A DNA stretch of 64,000 nt from JAJPHF01 sp035293805 (GTDB lineage: Bacteria; Chloroflexota; UBA6077; JAJPHF01), in the NCBI GenBank assembly GCA_035293805.1, contig DATGMD010000063.1:6797-70796 (forward strand). The letters run 5' to 3'. Positions 1 to 8,026 of this stretch are shown one piece after another. The notes beneath the pieces are model-generated. The model did no database searches. It was not told the origin of the DNA and saw only the letters and a list, made by a program, of their open reading frames with translations. The translations under genes were made by a program, and so were the position numbers. Positions within the stretch are counted from its first letter, which is position 1. Each line of letters opens with the position of its first letter.

Positions 1-823
1 CGACGGCGAGCGCCCGCACGTCGGCGGCCTGCGGCGAAGCGCCACCGGCCGGCAGCGTCACCGGCCGCGTGGCCCACGTGCGGCCCCCGTCGTCGCTCAC
101 TACCAACGTGCCAGGGCCTGCCGCGTAGACGCGCCCTGGGCGCGCAGGGCTCACCGCCACCGCGCGCAACGCTTGGTCGAGCCCCGGGACCGCTTGCCAG
201 GACGCTCCCGCGTCCGCGCTCGTGAGCAAGCCAGTGGCCGCGGCCAGGAAGGCGCGCGCCGAGTCGTCTGGCGCCAGCGCCAGCGCCCGCGGCCCCACTC
301 CGTCCAGCGTCGCCACCGCGTGCAGCTCGCTCTGACCGCGGTGCCCCGCGACGTAGACCGTCGCCACGCCGAGCACGAACACCAGTCCCGCGGCGCCGGC
401 GAGAATAGCCGTGCGCCGGCCACGCGCGGGCTTCGCGGCCACGCGCTCGGCGGCGGGTGCGGTACCGTTCCGCTCGGGCGCGCCTGCCAGGTGCTTGGCG
501 ACGCCGTTGCGGTGAACGGCGGGCGGCGGGGGCCGGACCGGGGCGGCTGGATCGGTGGCTTTCAGCAGGGCGAGCGCGCGGCGCTCGTACCCCGCCCGCA
601 GCGCGTGATAGTCCGGCTCGGCGAGCTTGCCGGTCGCGTAGTCGAAGTCCAGTTCCCGCAGCGCGGCAAGTGTCGCCTCGCGCTCCTCGAGCAGGCCGTT
701 CGGCGGCCCGGCCGCCGGGTCGCCGCTCTCGACAACCGCCGGGCTGTCCGACCGTCGCACGAGCGGCAGGACGAGGGCGGCGAGCGCCCCCAGGAACACC
801 GCGAGCGCCGCTGCGGCGAGCAT
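1..823 (-). CDS. CcmI-like protein fused to BNR-type repeats, 3' end beyond window
   Basis: This frame is open from an ATG at 823 to the window edge (about 274 residues). It begins with a hydrophobic signal/anchor, then a segment typical of CcmI-like proteins (EEREATLAALRELDFDYATG and a following EPDYHALRAGYERRAL, roughly residues 45-90). A Pro/Ala linker and a second membrane helix (about residues 143-163) follow. After that come repeats of the sialidase/BNR or Ycf48 type, with SADAGASW and SDDGGRTW motifs. The start overlaps the ccmH stop (TAATG), so translation is probably coupled. A role in cytochrome c maturation is inferred from position and the N-terminal part; the repeats suggest a periplasmic beta-propeller. 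Confidence 0.75.
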   Translation of the reverse strand, partial: MLAAAALAVFLGALAALVLPLVRRSDSPAVVESGDPAAGPPNGLLEEREATLAALRELDFDYATGKLAEPDYHALRAGYERRALALLKATDPAAPVRPPPPAVHRNGVAKHLAGAPERNGTAPAAERVAAKPARGRRTAILAGAAGLVFVLGVATVYVAGHRGQSELHAVATLDGVGPRALALAPDDSARAFLAAATGLLTSADAGASWQAVPGLDQALRAVAVSPARPGRVYAAGPGTLVVSDDGGRTWATRPVTLPAGGASPQAADVRALAV

Positions 824-1452
824 TACGCCAGGCCTCGCTCGCGGCGCGCGAGTTCCTCCGCGAGCTGCGCGCGGTAGCGCGCTAGCTCCTCCGGCGCCAT
901 CTCGGCCGCCGGCTCCTCCGCGACTCCCAGCCCCAGCCCCACGCTGCCCTCCGGCCAGAGGGTTGGCGTGCCGGCTCCATCAGCCGCGCCGCTCGCCCCG
1001 CCGGCGCGGCGCGTAGCGCGGCGCAGCGTTAGCGCGACGACCACCGCGCCGATCCCCAGAGATACGATGGGCAGCCACCAGACGATGAGCGTGAACCCCC
1101 GGCGCGGCGGCTCCAGCAGGATGCCCTCGCCGTAGCGGTCGGTGAGGTCCTGCACGATCGCGTCCCGCGATTCGCCCGCCTCCAGGCGCCGCTCGATGTA
1201 GCCGCGCATCTCCTGCGCCAGCTGCGACGGCGAGTCGGCCACCGACTGGCTCTCGCACACCGGGCACTTTAGCGTTCGGGCGATCTCTTGCGCCTCGCGC
1301 TGTGTCGCCGTGCTCGTCTGCGCCTGCGCGACCGCTGCCGGGACGAGCAGGACGGCCGCAAGCACCGCCAGCGCCGCCCAGGCCAGGCGCGGCGCCCGTC
1401 CGCCCGGGGCGCGCTCCGCCCGCTCTCGCCGCGGGGTCGTCTTAGGCGCCAC
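823..1452 (-). CDS. ccmH: cytochrome c-type biogenesis protein CcmH
   Basis: This 209-residue membrane protein has an N-terminal signal/anchor (about residues 25-43), the thiol motif CPVCESQ (usually CLVCQNQ), the conserved stretch around SPSQLAQEMR, and a C-terminal transmembrane helix (WWLPIVSLGIGAVVVAL). In the family it keeps the apocytochrome CXXCH thiols reduced for haem ligation. It overlaps the ccmF end by 11 bp and the following CcmI-like gene by 3 bp, which indicates one operon. Confidence 0.93.
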   Translation of the reverse strand: MAPKTTPRRERAERAPGGRAPRLAWAALAVLAAVLLVPAAVAQAQTSTATQREAQEIARTLKCPVCESQSVADSPSQLAQEMRGYIERRLEAGESRDAIVQDLTDRYGEGILLEPPRRGFTLIVWWLPIVSLGIGAVVVALTLRRATRRAGGASGAADGAGTPTLWPEGSVGLGLGVAEEPAAEMAPEELARYRAQLAEELARRERGLA

Positions 1453-3484
1453 TGGCCACCGCCTCCCGGGGCGGGGGCGCCGCGCGCAGGCCGGCGGCCA
1501 GCGGCCGCGCCTCCGGCCAGGCCGCGATGAGGGTCCCCAGCAAGAACAGCCAGCCTCCCGCCCACAGGCAGAACACCAGTGGGTTCACGAAGACGTGGAA
1601 CGTCGCGCGGTTGTCCGTATCGACCTGGACGAGCACCACGTACACGTCGTCGAGCCACGGCCAGGTCGTGGAGATGGCGATGCCGCTGACCGGCTGCTGC
1701 TCCCAGTTCTGATACGCCCGCCGGTCCGGCTCCAGCGTCGTGATCGGCTGGCCCGACGGCCCCGCTAGCTCCAGCCGCGCCATCGCGGCCTGCATGCCCG
1801 GCTGCTGATAGCCCGATACGCCCGCCGACCGCAGCGTGTAGCGGCCGATCGTGGCCGACTCGCCAGCGCCCAGCGTGATCGTCCGCTCGAGCTGGTGCCC
1901 GGTGCCCAGCACGCCGATCGCGATGAGCACCATCGCCAGATGGACGACGTACCCGCCGTAGCGGCGCCGGTTCCGCGCCACCAGCGTGGCCAGCGCCGCC
2001 GGCACGCTCTGGCCGCCGCGCTGCCGCGCCCGCACGCCGCGCCAGTACTCGACGGCCACCGTGGCCACCACGAACGCGCAGGCGCCCGCCCCGACGGCGG
2101 CCAGGCCCTGCTCCACCCCGAGCAGCAGCACCGCGAGGCCCACCAGGACGGCGATCACCGCCGGCCCGGCCAGGCTCCGCACGAGGCCGGGGCGCGACGT
2201 GTAACGCCACGCCAGCAGCGGCCCGGCGCCCATCAGCACGAGCAGCGCCACGAGCAGCGGCCCGTTCACCTGCTGATAGAAGGGCGGCCCCACGGCCACC
2301 TTCGTGCCGCGCACCGCCTCGGACACGAGCGGGAACACCGTTCCCCAGAACACTGTCGCCGCCAGGCTCACCAGCAGCAGGTTGTTCAGCAAAAGGCTGC
2401 TCTCGCGCGACAGCAGGGCGTCGAAGGTGCCCTCGGCGCGCAGGCGCGGCAGCCGGTACACGAGCAGCGCCGTCGAGCCGATCAGCACGAGGCCCAGGAA
2501 CCCAAAGAAGTACGGACCGATGCTGGACTGCGCGAAGGAATGGACCGAGGTGAGCACGCCGCTCCGCACGACGAAGGTCCCGAACACGGCCAGCGCGAAC
2601 GTCACGACCGCCAGCGCCAGCGACCAGACCTTCAACATGCCGCGGCGCTCCTGCACCATGATCGTGTGCAGGAACGCCGTCGCGGTCAGCCACGGCATCA
2701 GCGCGACGTTCTCCACCGGGTCCCAGCCCCAGTACCCGCCCCAGCCGAGCACGTGATACGCCCACCAGGCGCCCATCAGCAGCCCGCAGCCCTGGATCGT
2801 CCAGGCGAGCAGCATCCAACCCCGCACGGCGCGCAGCCAGTCGCGCCCCACGCGCCCGACGGCCAGCGCCGCGATGGCGAAGGCGAACGGCACCGAGAAG
2901 CTCATGTACCCCGTCAGCAGCAGCGGCGGGTGGATCCGCATGCCGGGGTCCATGAGTAGCGGGTTCAGGCCGCGTCCGTCGGGCGGGATGAACGCCTGCC
3001 GCTCGAACGGGCTCGACACGAACCCCAGGATGAACAGGAAGAACACCTCGATGCCGAGCAGCACGGTGACGACGTAGGGCAGGAGCGCCGCCGCGCTGTC
3101 CGCGTCGCCGGCCGCCGCCACACGCGCCCGGATGCCTCCGTAGCGCAGCACCACGACCAGGCTCAACAGCGACAGCCCCCACGCCCATAGCAGCAAGGAG
3201 CCTTCCTGGCCGCCCCAGAAGCTCGTCACCAGTGCCGCGTCGGGCATCGCCCGGCTCGAGTGGTCGTAGACGTACCGCAGCTCGAAGTCGTGCGTCAGCA
3301 ACGCGTAGACCAGGGTGCCCGCGGCGATCGTCAACAGCGCCGCCACCACAGCCACACCATTGCGGGCGCTGGTCACTAGCTCGGGGAGGCCGCGGCGCGC
3401 GCCCACCACGCTCGCCACCGCGCCGTAGATCGCCACGGCGAACGCGAGAAGCAGTGCCAGGTTGCCGCCGTCGCCCGGCGTCAT
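1442..3484 (-). CDS. ccmF: haem lyase CcmF / CcsA-type cytochrome c assembly protein
   Basis: This 680-residue polytopic membrane protein has many hydrophobic helices. It carries the haem-handling tryptophan-rich motif WGGYWGWDPVENVALMPWL that defines the CcmC/CcmF/CcsA family, and conserved histidines such as the one in FLHTIMVQERRG. It attaches haem to apocytochromes c on the outer face of the membrane together with CcmH. The ATG at 3484 has an AGAGGA-type ribosome site about 8 bases upstream. About 94 bp separate it from ccmE. The ccmABC exporter genes are not in this window. Confidence 0.96.
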   Translation of the reverse strand: MTPGDGGNLALLLAFAVAIYGAVASVVGARRGLPELVTSARNGVAVVAALLTIAAGTLVYALLTHDFELRYVYDHSSRAMPDAALVTSFWGGQEGSLLLWAWGLSLLSLVVVLRYGGIRARVAAAGDADSAAALLPYVVTVLLGIEVFFLFILGFVSSPFERQAFIPPDGRGLNPLLMDPGMRIHPPLLLTGYMSFSVPFAFAIAALAVGRVGRDWLRAVRGWMLLAWTIQGCGLLMGAWWAYHVLGWGGYWGWDPVENVALMPWLTATAFLHTIMVQERRGMLKVWSLALAVVTFALAVFGTFVVRSGVLTSVHSFAQSSIGPYFFGFLGLVLIGSTALLVYRLPRLRAEGTFDALLSRESSLLLNNLLLVSLAATVFWGTVFPLVSEAVRGTKVAVGPPFYQQVNGPLLVALLVLMGAGPLLAWRYTSRPGLVRSLAGPAVIAVLVGLAVLLLGVEQGLAAVGAGACAFVVATVAVEYWRGVRARQRGGQSVPAALATLVARNRRRYGGYVVHLAMVLIAIGVLGTGHQLERTITLGAGESATIGRYTLRSAGVSGYQQPGMQAAMARLELAGPSGQPITTLEPDRRAYQNWEQQPVSGIAISTTWPWLDDVYVVLVQVDTDNRATFHVFVNPLVFCLWAGGWLFLLGTLIAAWPEARPLAAGLRAAPPPREAVASGA

Positions 3485-3578
3485 GGGGCCGTCCTCTTGT
3501 CCGCGCCAGCCGCGCGGTCAGCGTGCCGGGCGGGGTCCGGCGAGATCCAGAATCGCTACTTGGTGGCGCGGCGTGCGC

Positions 3579-4082
3579 CTAGCGGCTCGTCCCCGTGTCG
3601 GCGGCTTCTAGCGCCGGGCCGTGTTTCACGATAATGTTGCGCGCCTCGAACACGCCGTCCGCGCCCAGACGGCCTTCCACGACCACGTCCTGGTACGCGC
3701 CCTCGGCGCGGTAGCCGAACAGATCGGGAATCGTCCCCGTGTGCTCCACGGGCAGCGACGCGGTCCCGTCGGTCAGCTCGAAGCGCAGGTGCGTGCGGTC
3801 GTGCTGGATCGAGCCGTCCACCACCGCGCCCGCCAGGCGCACCGTCTGGCCGCTAGCCGCCGACCCACGCGCCAGCAGCTCGCTCGCGGTCACGTAGTAG
3901 ACGGCGTTGCTCTGCAGACTCGTCACAACGAGGAAGACGATCGCCGCGACGAGCAGCCCGCCGCCGATCAGCAGCTTCGGCGGCACGGGCCACGCCCCGG
4001 CCCCCCGCGCCCGGTGCTGCCCCAAGCCCGCCGCCGGCGGTAGCGGTTGCGTCCGTGGGTCGTGGCCCGCCTCAGTTGCCAT
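3579..4082 (-). CDS. ccmE: cytochrome c maturation haem chaperone CcmE
   Basis: This 167-residue protein has one N-terminal membrane helix (about residues 37-54) and a periplasmic OB-fold domain. Family features are visible: YYVTASEL, RLAGAVVDGS, VEHTGTIPDLF and the terminal NIIVKH. His154 matches the residue that binds haem covalently in CcmE. The tyrosine expected four residues later (HXXXY) is Leu158 here. The gene overlaps the upstream membrane gene by 11 bp. The N-terminal extension of about 35 residues is Pro/Arg-rich and a later start is possible. Confidence 0.92.
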   Translation of the reverse strand: MATEAGHDPRTQPLPPAAGLGQHRARGAGAWPVPPKLLIGGGLLVAAIVFLVVTSLQSNAVYYVTASELLARGSAASGQTVRLAGAVVDGSIQHDRTHLRFELTDGTASLPVEHTGTIPDLFGYRAEGAYQDVVVEGRLGADGVFEARNIIVKHGPALEAADTGTSR

Positions 4083-4683
4083 CGCGCGCCACCGCTCCGC
4101 TCACGGCGCCCGTCCCCATTTGACCGTAACTCGCTGCTCCAGTATAGCCCAACGGCCGCCGTCCGGGCCTGGGAATCGGCCACGCCGCGCCCCGCGTCAG
4201 CGCCCCGCCGGCCGCGCCTCCGCCGGCGTCCGGATAGCCGGCCCGCGCGGCCGCCTCGTACGCGCTGGTCAGCAACGAGCCTAGCACGAATGCCGCCAGC
4301 CCTAGCCCCAGCAGCAGCCGTTCGCGGCGGCCGCGCGTCAGCCATGCGCGGCGCGAGGCGGCCCCCGCGGCCGGCTCCGCCGCGGGCGGCACCAGCCCCA
4401 GCAGGCCCATGGCCGCCACGCAGGCCAGCTTCACGCCCAGCAACCCCACGTACAGGCTGCTCGCGCCGCTGGGGTCGGCGAGCCGATCGAGCATCAGCAC
4501 GGCGCCCGTGATGACGAGCGCCCAGAGCGACGTCTGCGCCACCGCCCGGGGCGACCAACCGCCCGCCCCGCGCGCCGCGTTGAGCAGCGCGGGGTTCCAG
4601 ACGCCCACCAGCGCCAGGCCCAGCCATACCGCCGCCGTCAGCCCGTGCGCCGCGCGCAGGAGCGCCAGCAGCACGTCGCCCAT
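4072..4683 (-). CDS. CopD-like four-helix membrane protein in the ccm operon
   Basis: This 203-residue integral membrane protein has about four or five helices. The N-terminal AAHGLTAAVWLGLALVGVWN resembles the start of CopD/DUF-type copper-resistance or haem-domain membrane proteins, with a histidine in helix 1. It lies between ccmG/dsbE and ccmE and overlaps ccmE by 11 bp, so it is part of the operon. A role in copper or haem handling for cytochrome assembly is plausible but not shown by the sequence. The C-terminal 40 residues are Gly/Ala/Arg-rich. Confidence 0.7.
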   Translation of the reverse strand: MGDVLLALLRAAHGLTAAVWLGLALVGVWNPALLNAARGAGGWSPRAVAQTSLWALVITGAVLMLDRLADPSGASSLYVGLLGVKLACVAAMGLLGLVPPAAEPAAGAASRRAWLTRGRRERLLLGLGLAAFVLGSLLTSAYEAAARAGYPDAGGGAAGGALTRGAAWPIPRPGRRPLGYTGAASYGQMGTGAVSGAVARDGN

Positions 4684-4691
4684 CGGCGCGC

Positions 4692-4770
4692 GTCAGCCGT
4701 CGGCGAGCAGCGCCAGCCACACGCCAGCGTGCGGCGCCGGCAACTGACGGCTGACCGCTGATGGCTGACC
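4692..4770. repeat. intergenic CTGATGGCTGA-type repeat (copy 1)
   Basis: Arms GTCAGCCGTC (4692-4701) and GACGGCTGAC (4746-4755) are exact reverse complements, followed by further CTGATGGCTGA units. It fills the space between the ccmG/dsbE stop and the next gene. Related copies occur at 9398, 11843, 13385, 18549 and 19948. Confidence 0.7.
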
Positions 4771-4772
4771 GC

Positions 4773-5399
4773 TCACGACAGCAGTTCTTCGACAGCGGCG
4801 CGCAGGGCCCGCTCGGTAACCGGCCCGATGAACTTGCGGACCAGCTGTCCTTGGCGGTCGACGAAGTACGTCTCGGGCAGCCCAGTCACGCCAAATTCGA
4901 TCGCCGCGCTCCCGCCGGCGTCCAGCCCATTCGCGTACGAGACCCCAAACTCGTCCAGAAACGCCCGCGCCTTGTCGTCGCTGTCCCAGACGTTCACCCC
5001 GACGAACGCCACGCCCTGCGGCCCGTACTCCTGGGCGAACTGCTCCAGCACGTTGGCCTCGTCGCGGCACGGCTGGCACCATGACGCCCAGAAGTTCACT
5101 ACCACCGGCCGGCCCGCCAGGTCCGCCAGCCGCGTCACGCGCGCCCCGTCGCCGCTCGCCGCGGCCGGTGCCGCGGTCCCGAGCGTGCCGTCCTGATTGG
5201 GGAACAGCGCCACGCGTAGCTCGGGCGCGGGCCGCGTCTTCAGGGGAATGGCCCGCGCTTCCCAGTTGGTCCGCGCTGGCCCGCCGGCCGCCGCGTTGAT
5301 CGTATCGGGCGCGGAGACTCGAAAGACGCCCCAGGCCAGCAGGGCCAGGAGCCCGAGCAGCCCCACCCAGACCCCTCCGATGACCAGCCGGCGCAGCAT
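4773..5399 (-). CDS. ccmG: thiol-disulfide oxidoreductase, TlpA/CcmG (DsbE) family
   Basis: This 208-residue protein has an N-terminal membrane anchor and a thioredoxin-fold domain with the redox motif NFWASWCQPC and the family cis-proline region GVTGLPETYFVD. It reduces apocytochrome thiols in the periplasm and works with CcmH. The ATG at 5399 is preceded by a strong GGAGGT ribosome site. It is the first gene of the minus-strand ccm operon, with no same-strand gene immediately upstream. Confidence 0.93.
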   Translation of the reverse strand: MLRRLVIGGVWVGLLGLLALLAWGVFRVSAPDTINAAAGGPARTNWEARAIPLKTRPAPELRVALFPNQDGTLGTAAPAAASGDGARVTRLADLAGRPVVVNFWASWCQPCRDEANVLEQFAQEYGPQGVAFVGVNVWDSDDKARAFLDEFGVSYANGLDAGGSAAIEFGVTGLPETYFVDRQGQLVRKFIGPVTERALRAAVEELLS

Positions 5400-5578
5400 G
5401 CCTACCTCCGTCCCATTCTAGCCCAGGCCCGCTGCCTTCGTCGCCGGTTTGCCCTACCGTGGCGGCGTTCCGGGTACGGCGGTCTCCCCACGGGCGCGTC
5501 CCGCTGTTCGCGCGCCGGCCTTGGCCGGTACGGTTCCTGCGTTGCCCTTCTCGGGACACCAATCTGGGGAGAGGTACG

Positions 5579-5776
5579 TTGAGCGTGTCGAAGCGTGTTT
5601 TCCAACAGCTGGCCCGTGCCCTGGACGCCGTCCAGCACGAGCTGCACCTACTGGAGGAAGATCTAGGTCTCTGCGCCGACTGCGGCGACCATCCGCCCTT
5701 GCCGCTGAAGCAGCGACGCTGGCAGCCAGCGCCGGTCCGTGCCAGGGCGGCCGTCGATCGCCGCCGCGTCGCCTAG
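5579..5776 (+). CDS. small protein with a CXXC knuckle
   Basis: A 65-residue frame starts at TTG 5579, with GGGAGAGG ending 4 bases upstream. Residues 7-30 look helical and amphipathic (FQQLARALDAVQHELHLLEE), followed by LCADCG, a single zinc-ribbon-like knuckle, and an Arg-rich tail. No family recognised. An ATG at 5459 in the same frame would add 40 Arg/Pro-rich residues and is less likely. The gene converges on the 5806-6363 gene. Confidence 0.45.
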   Translation: MSVSKRVFQQLARALDAVQHELHLLEEDLGLCADCGDHPPLPLKQRRWQPAPVRARAAVDRRRVA

Positions 5777-5805
5777 CGGCCCTTCGGCGCCTGGCGGCGC
5801 CCGGT

Positions 5806-6363
5806 CTACGCGGACGGCTCGTTCCCGGGCGGCGGCTCCGCCGCCCCGGCAGGCCCGCCGGCCGCGGCGGGCTCGGCCGGCTCCTCGGCCGGCCCCCACG
5901 TCTCGCCAATCCCATAGCCCACCTCGAGCGCCGCGCGCAGCGCGTCCCGCTCGAACGCCGGGGGAAACGCGCCCAGCACCATCACCCGCGCCCGGCCGCC
6001 AGGCAGTGGCGGCCCCTGCGCGACGAGCACCACCACGTTCTCCTCGGGCGCGCGCACGAGCTGCAGCGTGCAGCGCCAGCCGGATGCGTTCGCCCACCCG
6101 GCGAAGCGCCCCTCGATCTCCCCCGCGCCAGGGCCCCAGAAGCTGCCCACGCCGACGCCCCGTTCGGCCCCGAACGCCTGTAGGACGGCGTCGATCGCCT
6201 CCCACACGTCTGGGCTGGGCGCCGCACCCGCCTCCCCGGTCGCCGCTGGCCCCGCCTCATTCCCGGGCGTCTCGCTGGCGGCCGCGTCTGCCGCTGTGCT
6301 GCTCACCTCCGCACCGCCGCCGGAGGGCTCTGCTGCCGTCTCGCGCTGCTCTTGCTCAGCCAT
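5806..6363 (-). CDS. hypothetical protein with acidic low-complexity ends
   Basis: 185 residues. The first ~48 are Glu/Ala/Gly-rich and disordered-looking. The core (about 50-150) contains PDVWEAIDAVLQAFG, GVGSFWGPGAGEIEGRF and VVVLVAQGPPLPGG, compatible with a small alpha/beta domain. The last 30 residues are again Pro/Ala/Glu-rich. It has no signal peptide. I do not recognise the family. It is divergent from the CNNM-type transporter at 6671. Confidence 0.6.
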   Translation of the reverse strand: MAEQEQRETAAEPSGGGAEVSSTAADAAASETPGNEAGPAATGEAGAAPSPDVWEAIDAVLQAFGAERGVGVGSFWGPGAGEIEGRFAGWANASGWRCTLQLVRAPEENVVVLVAQGPPLPGGRARVMVLGAFPPAFERDALRAALEVGYGIGETWGPAEEPAEPAAAGGPAGAAEPPPGNEPSA

Positions 6364-6670
6364 CCCCGTCTCGTCTCAATTTCCCGCGTTGATCCGGGCT
6401 GCTGTCGCGCTCCGCCCGCCGCCCCGCGCGCCCCGCCGACACGCAGGCGGAGCGGCGACCGCGTCCGGCGTGGAGTATACAATTCTGGCAAGCCGAACGG
6501 CCCGGGCCGGCCGCCGGCCGGCACGCAACCTGCCTGCGCGTTCCGTAACCGCGGCCGCGCGAGGGGGCCGCGCAGGCGTTCCGCCGGCCAAGGCCCCGGA
6601 CCGCCGCAACGCGACGCCGCGCCTGGCCTGTCGGACCTGACGAGCTGGACCGGCTGGAGAGCAGACGCCC
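6364..6670. other. intergenic region between divergent genes
   Basis: About 307 bp separate two divergent start codons. The only less GC-rich stretch is around 6474-6485 (TATACAATT), which could hold a -10 element in either direction. I could not pair it with a convincing -35, and I see no clear hairpin, repeat or small gene. Confidence 0.4.
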
Positions 6671-8008
6671 ATGGACGCGCTACCCAGTCTACTCGGCGTG
6701 CTGGTCGTGGTGCTGGCCAACGGCTTTTTCGTGGCGAGCGAGTTCGCCCTCGTCACGGTCCGGCGCAGCCGTCTGGAGCAGCGTATCGCCGAGGGCAGCA
6801 CGGCCGCTCGCCTGGTGCGCGACGCGCAGGAACACCTCGACACGTATATTGCCGCCGTCCAGCTCGGCGTGACGATGGCCAGCCTGGCGCTCGGCTGGCT
6901 CGGCGAGCCCGCCGTGGCCGTGCTGCTGGAGCCCGTCCTCGCCGCGGTCCCCTTCCCGTCGCCCACCGTCCGCGACTTCGCCACGCACACCGTGTCGGCC
7001 GTGCTCGCCTTTGCCGTCATCACGACCTTCCATATCGTGTTCGGCGAGCTGGTGCCCAAGAGCGTCGCGCTCCAGCGGACCGAGGCCGTGGCCTACTTCG
7101 TCGTCCGGCCGATGGGCCTCTTCCGCTGGGTCTTCGGCATCCCCATCAACCTGCTGAAGGGCCTCGGCAACCTGGTGCTGCGCCTCATCGGCCTGCAGCC
7201 CGTAGGCGGCGAGGAATTGGTCCATTCGGTCGACGAGCTGCGCGTCCTGGTGGCCGGCAGCAGCGAGGCGGGCGTCCTCGACGAGACCGAGGCCGAGATC
7301 GTCGGCCGCGTGCTCGGCTTCCACGAGCTGTCGGTCCGCGAGGTGATGATCCCCCGCACCGAGCTGCAAGCGATCCCCGTCACGGCTAGCCTCGCCGAGG
7401 TGATGCACCTGGCCGCCACCAGCGGCCACTCCCGCTTCCCCGTCTATGAGGGCGACCTCGACCACGTCGTCGGCGTGCTGTACCTCAAAGACCTCTTTCC
7501 TGTGCTAGAGCACGGCATCCCCGCGCGCTTCGATCTCCGCCGCGTCGTGCGCCAGGTGCCCGTCGTCCCCGACAGCCTCCCCGTGGACACGCTGCTGGTC
7601 CAGCTGCAGCGCGAGCGCCGCCGCCTGGCGGTCGTCGTCGACGAGTTCGGCGGCATCGCGGGGCTGGTGACGCTCCAAGACGTGTTCGAGCGTATCGTCG
7701 GCCAGTTCGGCGATGAATACGAGGCCGTGCAGCCGGCGGTCGTGCCGCTGCCCGACGGGTCGCTGCTGATCGACGGCCTGGCGCGCATTGAAGATGTCGC
7801 CAAACAGGTCGGCCTGGCCGTAAACCCCGAAGACACCCAGGAAGTGGAGACGATGGGCGGGCTGATGATGCTGCGCCTCGGGCGCCTGCCCACGGTCGGC
7901 GACGAAGTCCACGTCGACGGCACAGTGCTGCGGGTGGAGCAGATGGACGGCCGCCGCGTCGCCCGCCTCCGCCTCCTGCCCAGTCGGCCGCAGGTGGCCG
8001 CGGACTAG
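6671..8008 (+). CDS. hemolysin/CorC-family transporter (DUF21-CBS-CBS-CorC_HlyC)
   Basis: This 445-residue protein has an N-terminal DUF21 (CNNM) membrane domain (about residues 5-195; EFALVTVRRSRLEQ and FGELVPKSVAL are typical). A CBS pair follows (about 210-340; VREVMIPRTEL, HSRFPVYEGDLDHVVGVLYLKD, LAVVVDEFGGIAGLVTLQD), then a C-terminal CorC_HlyC transporter-associated domain (about 355-440). Family members export Mg2+ or other divalent cations, or are called hemolysin-like. GGAGAG precedes the ATG. Confidence 0.93.
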   Translation: MDALPSLLGVLVVVLANGFFVASEFALVTVRRSRLEQRIAEGSTAARLVRDAQEHLDTYIAAVQLGVTMASLALGWLGEPAVAVLLEPVLAAVPFPSPTVRDFATHTVSAVLAFAVITTFHIVFGELVPKSVALQRTEAVAYFVVRPMGLFRWVFGIPINLLKGLGNLVLRLIGLQPVGGEELVHSVDELRVLVAGSSEAGVLDETEAEIVGRVLGFHELSVREVMIPRTELQAIPVTASLAEVMHLAATSGHSRFPVYEGDLDHVVGVLYLKDLFPVLEHGIPARFDLRRVVRQVPVVPDSLPVDTLLVQLQRERRRLAVVVDEFGGIAGLVTLQDVFERIVGQFGDEYEAVQPAVVPLPDGSLLIDGLARIEDVAKQVGLAVNPEDTQEVETMGGLMMLRLGRLPTVGDEVHVDGTVLRVEQMDGRRVARLRLLPSRPQVAAD

Positions 8009-8026
8009 GCCGCTGCGCCCTCCCCG

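Noticed and set aside
1269..3188. Long shifted or antisense frames over ccmF and many other genes
   Set aside because: Very high GC leaves long open frames in other phases. They give Arg/Ala/Gly-rich, motif-free proteins, and each overlaps a gene with clear family motifs.
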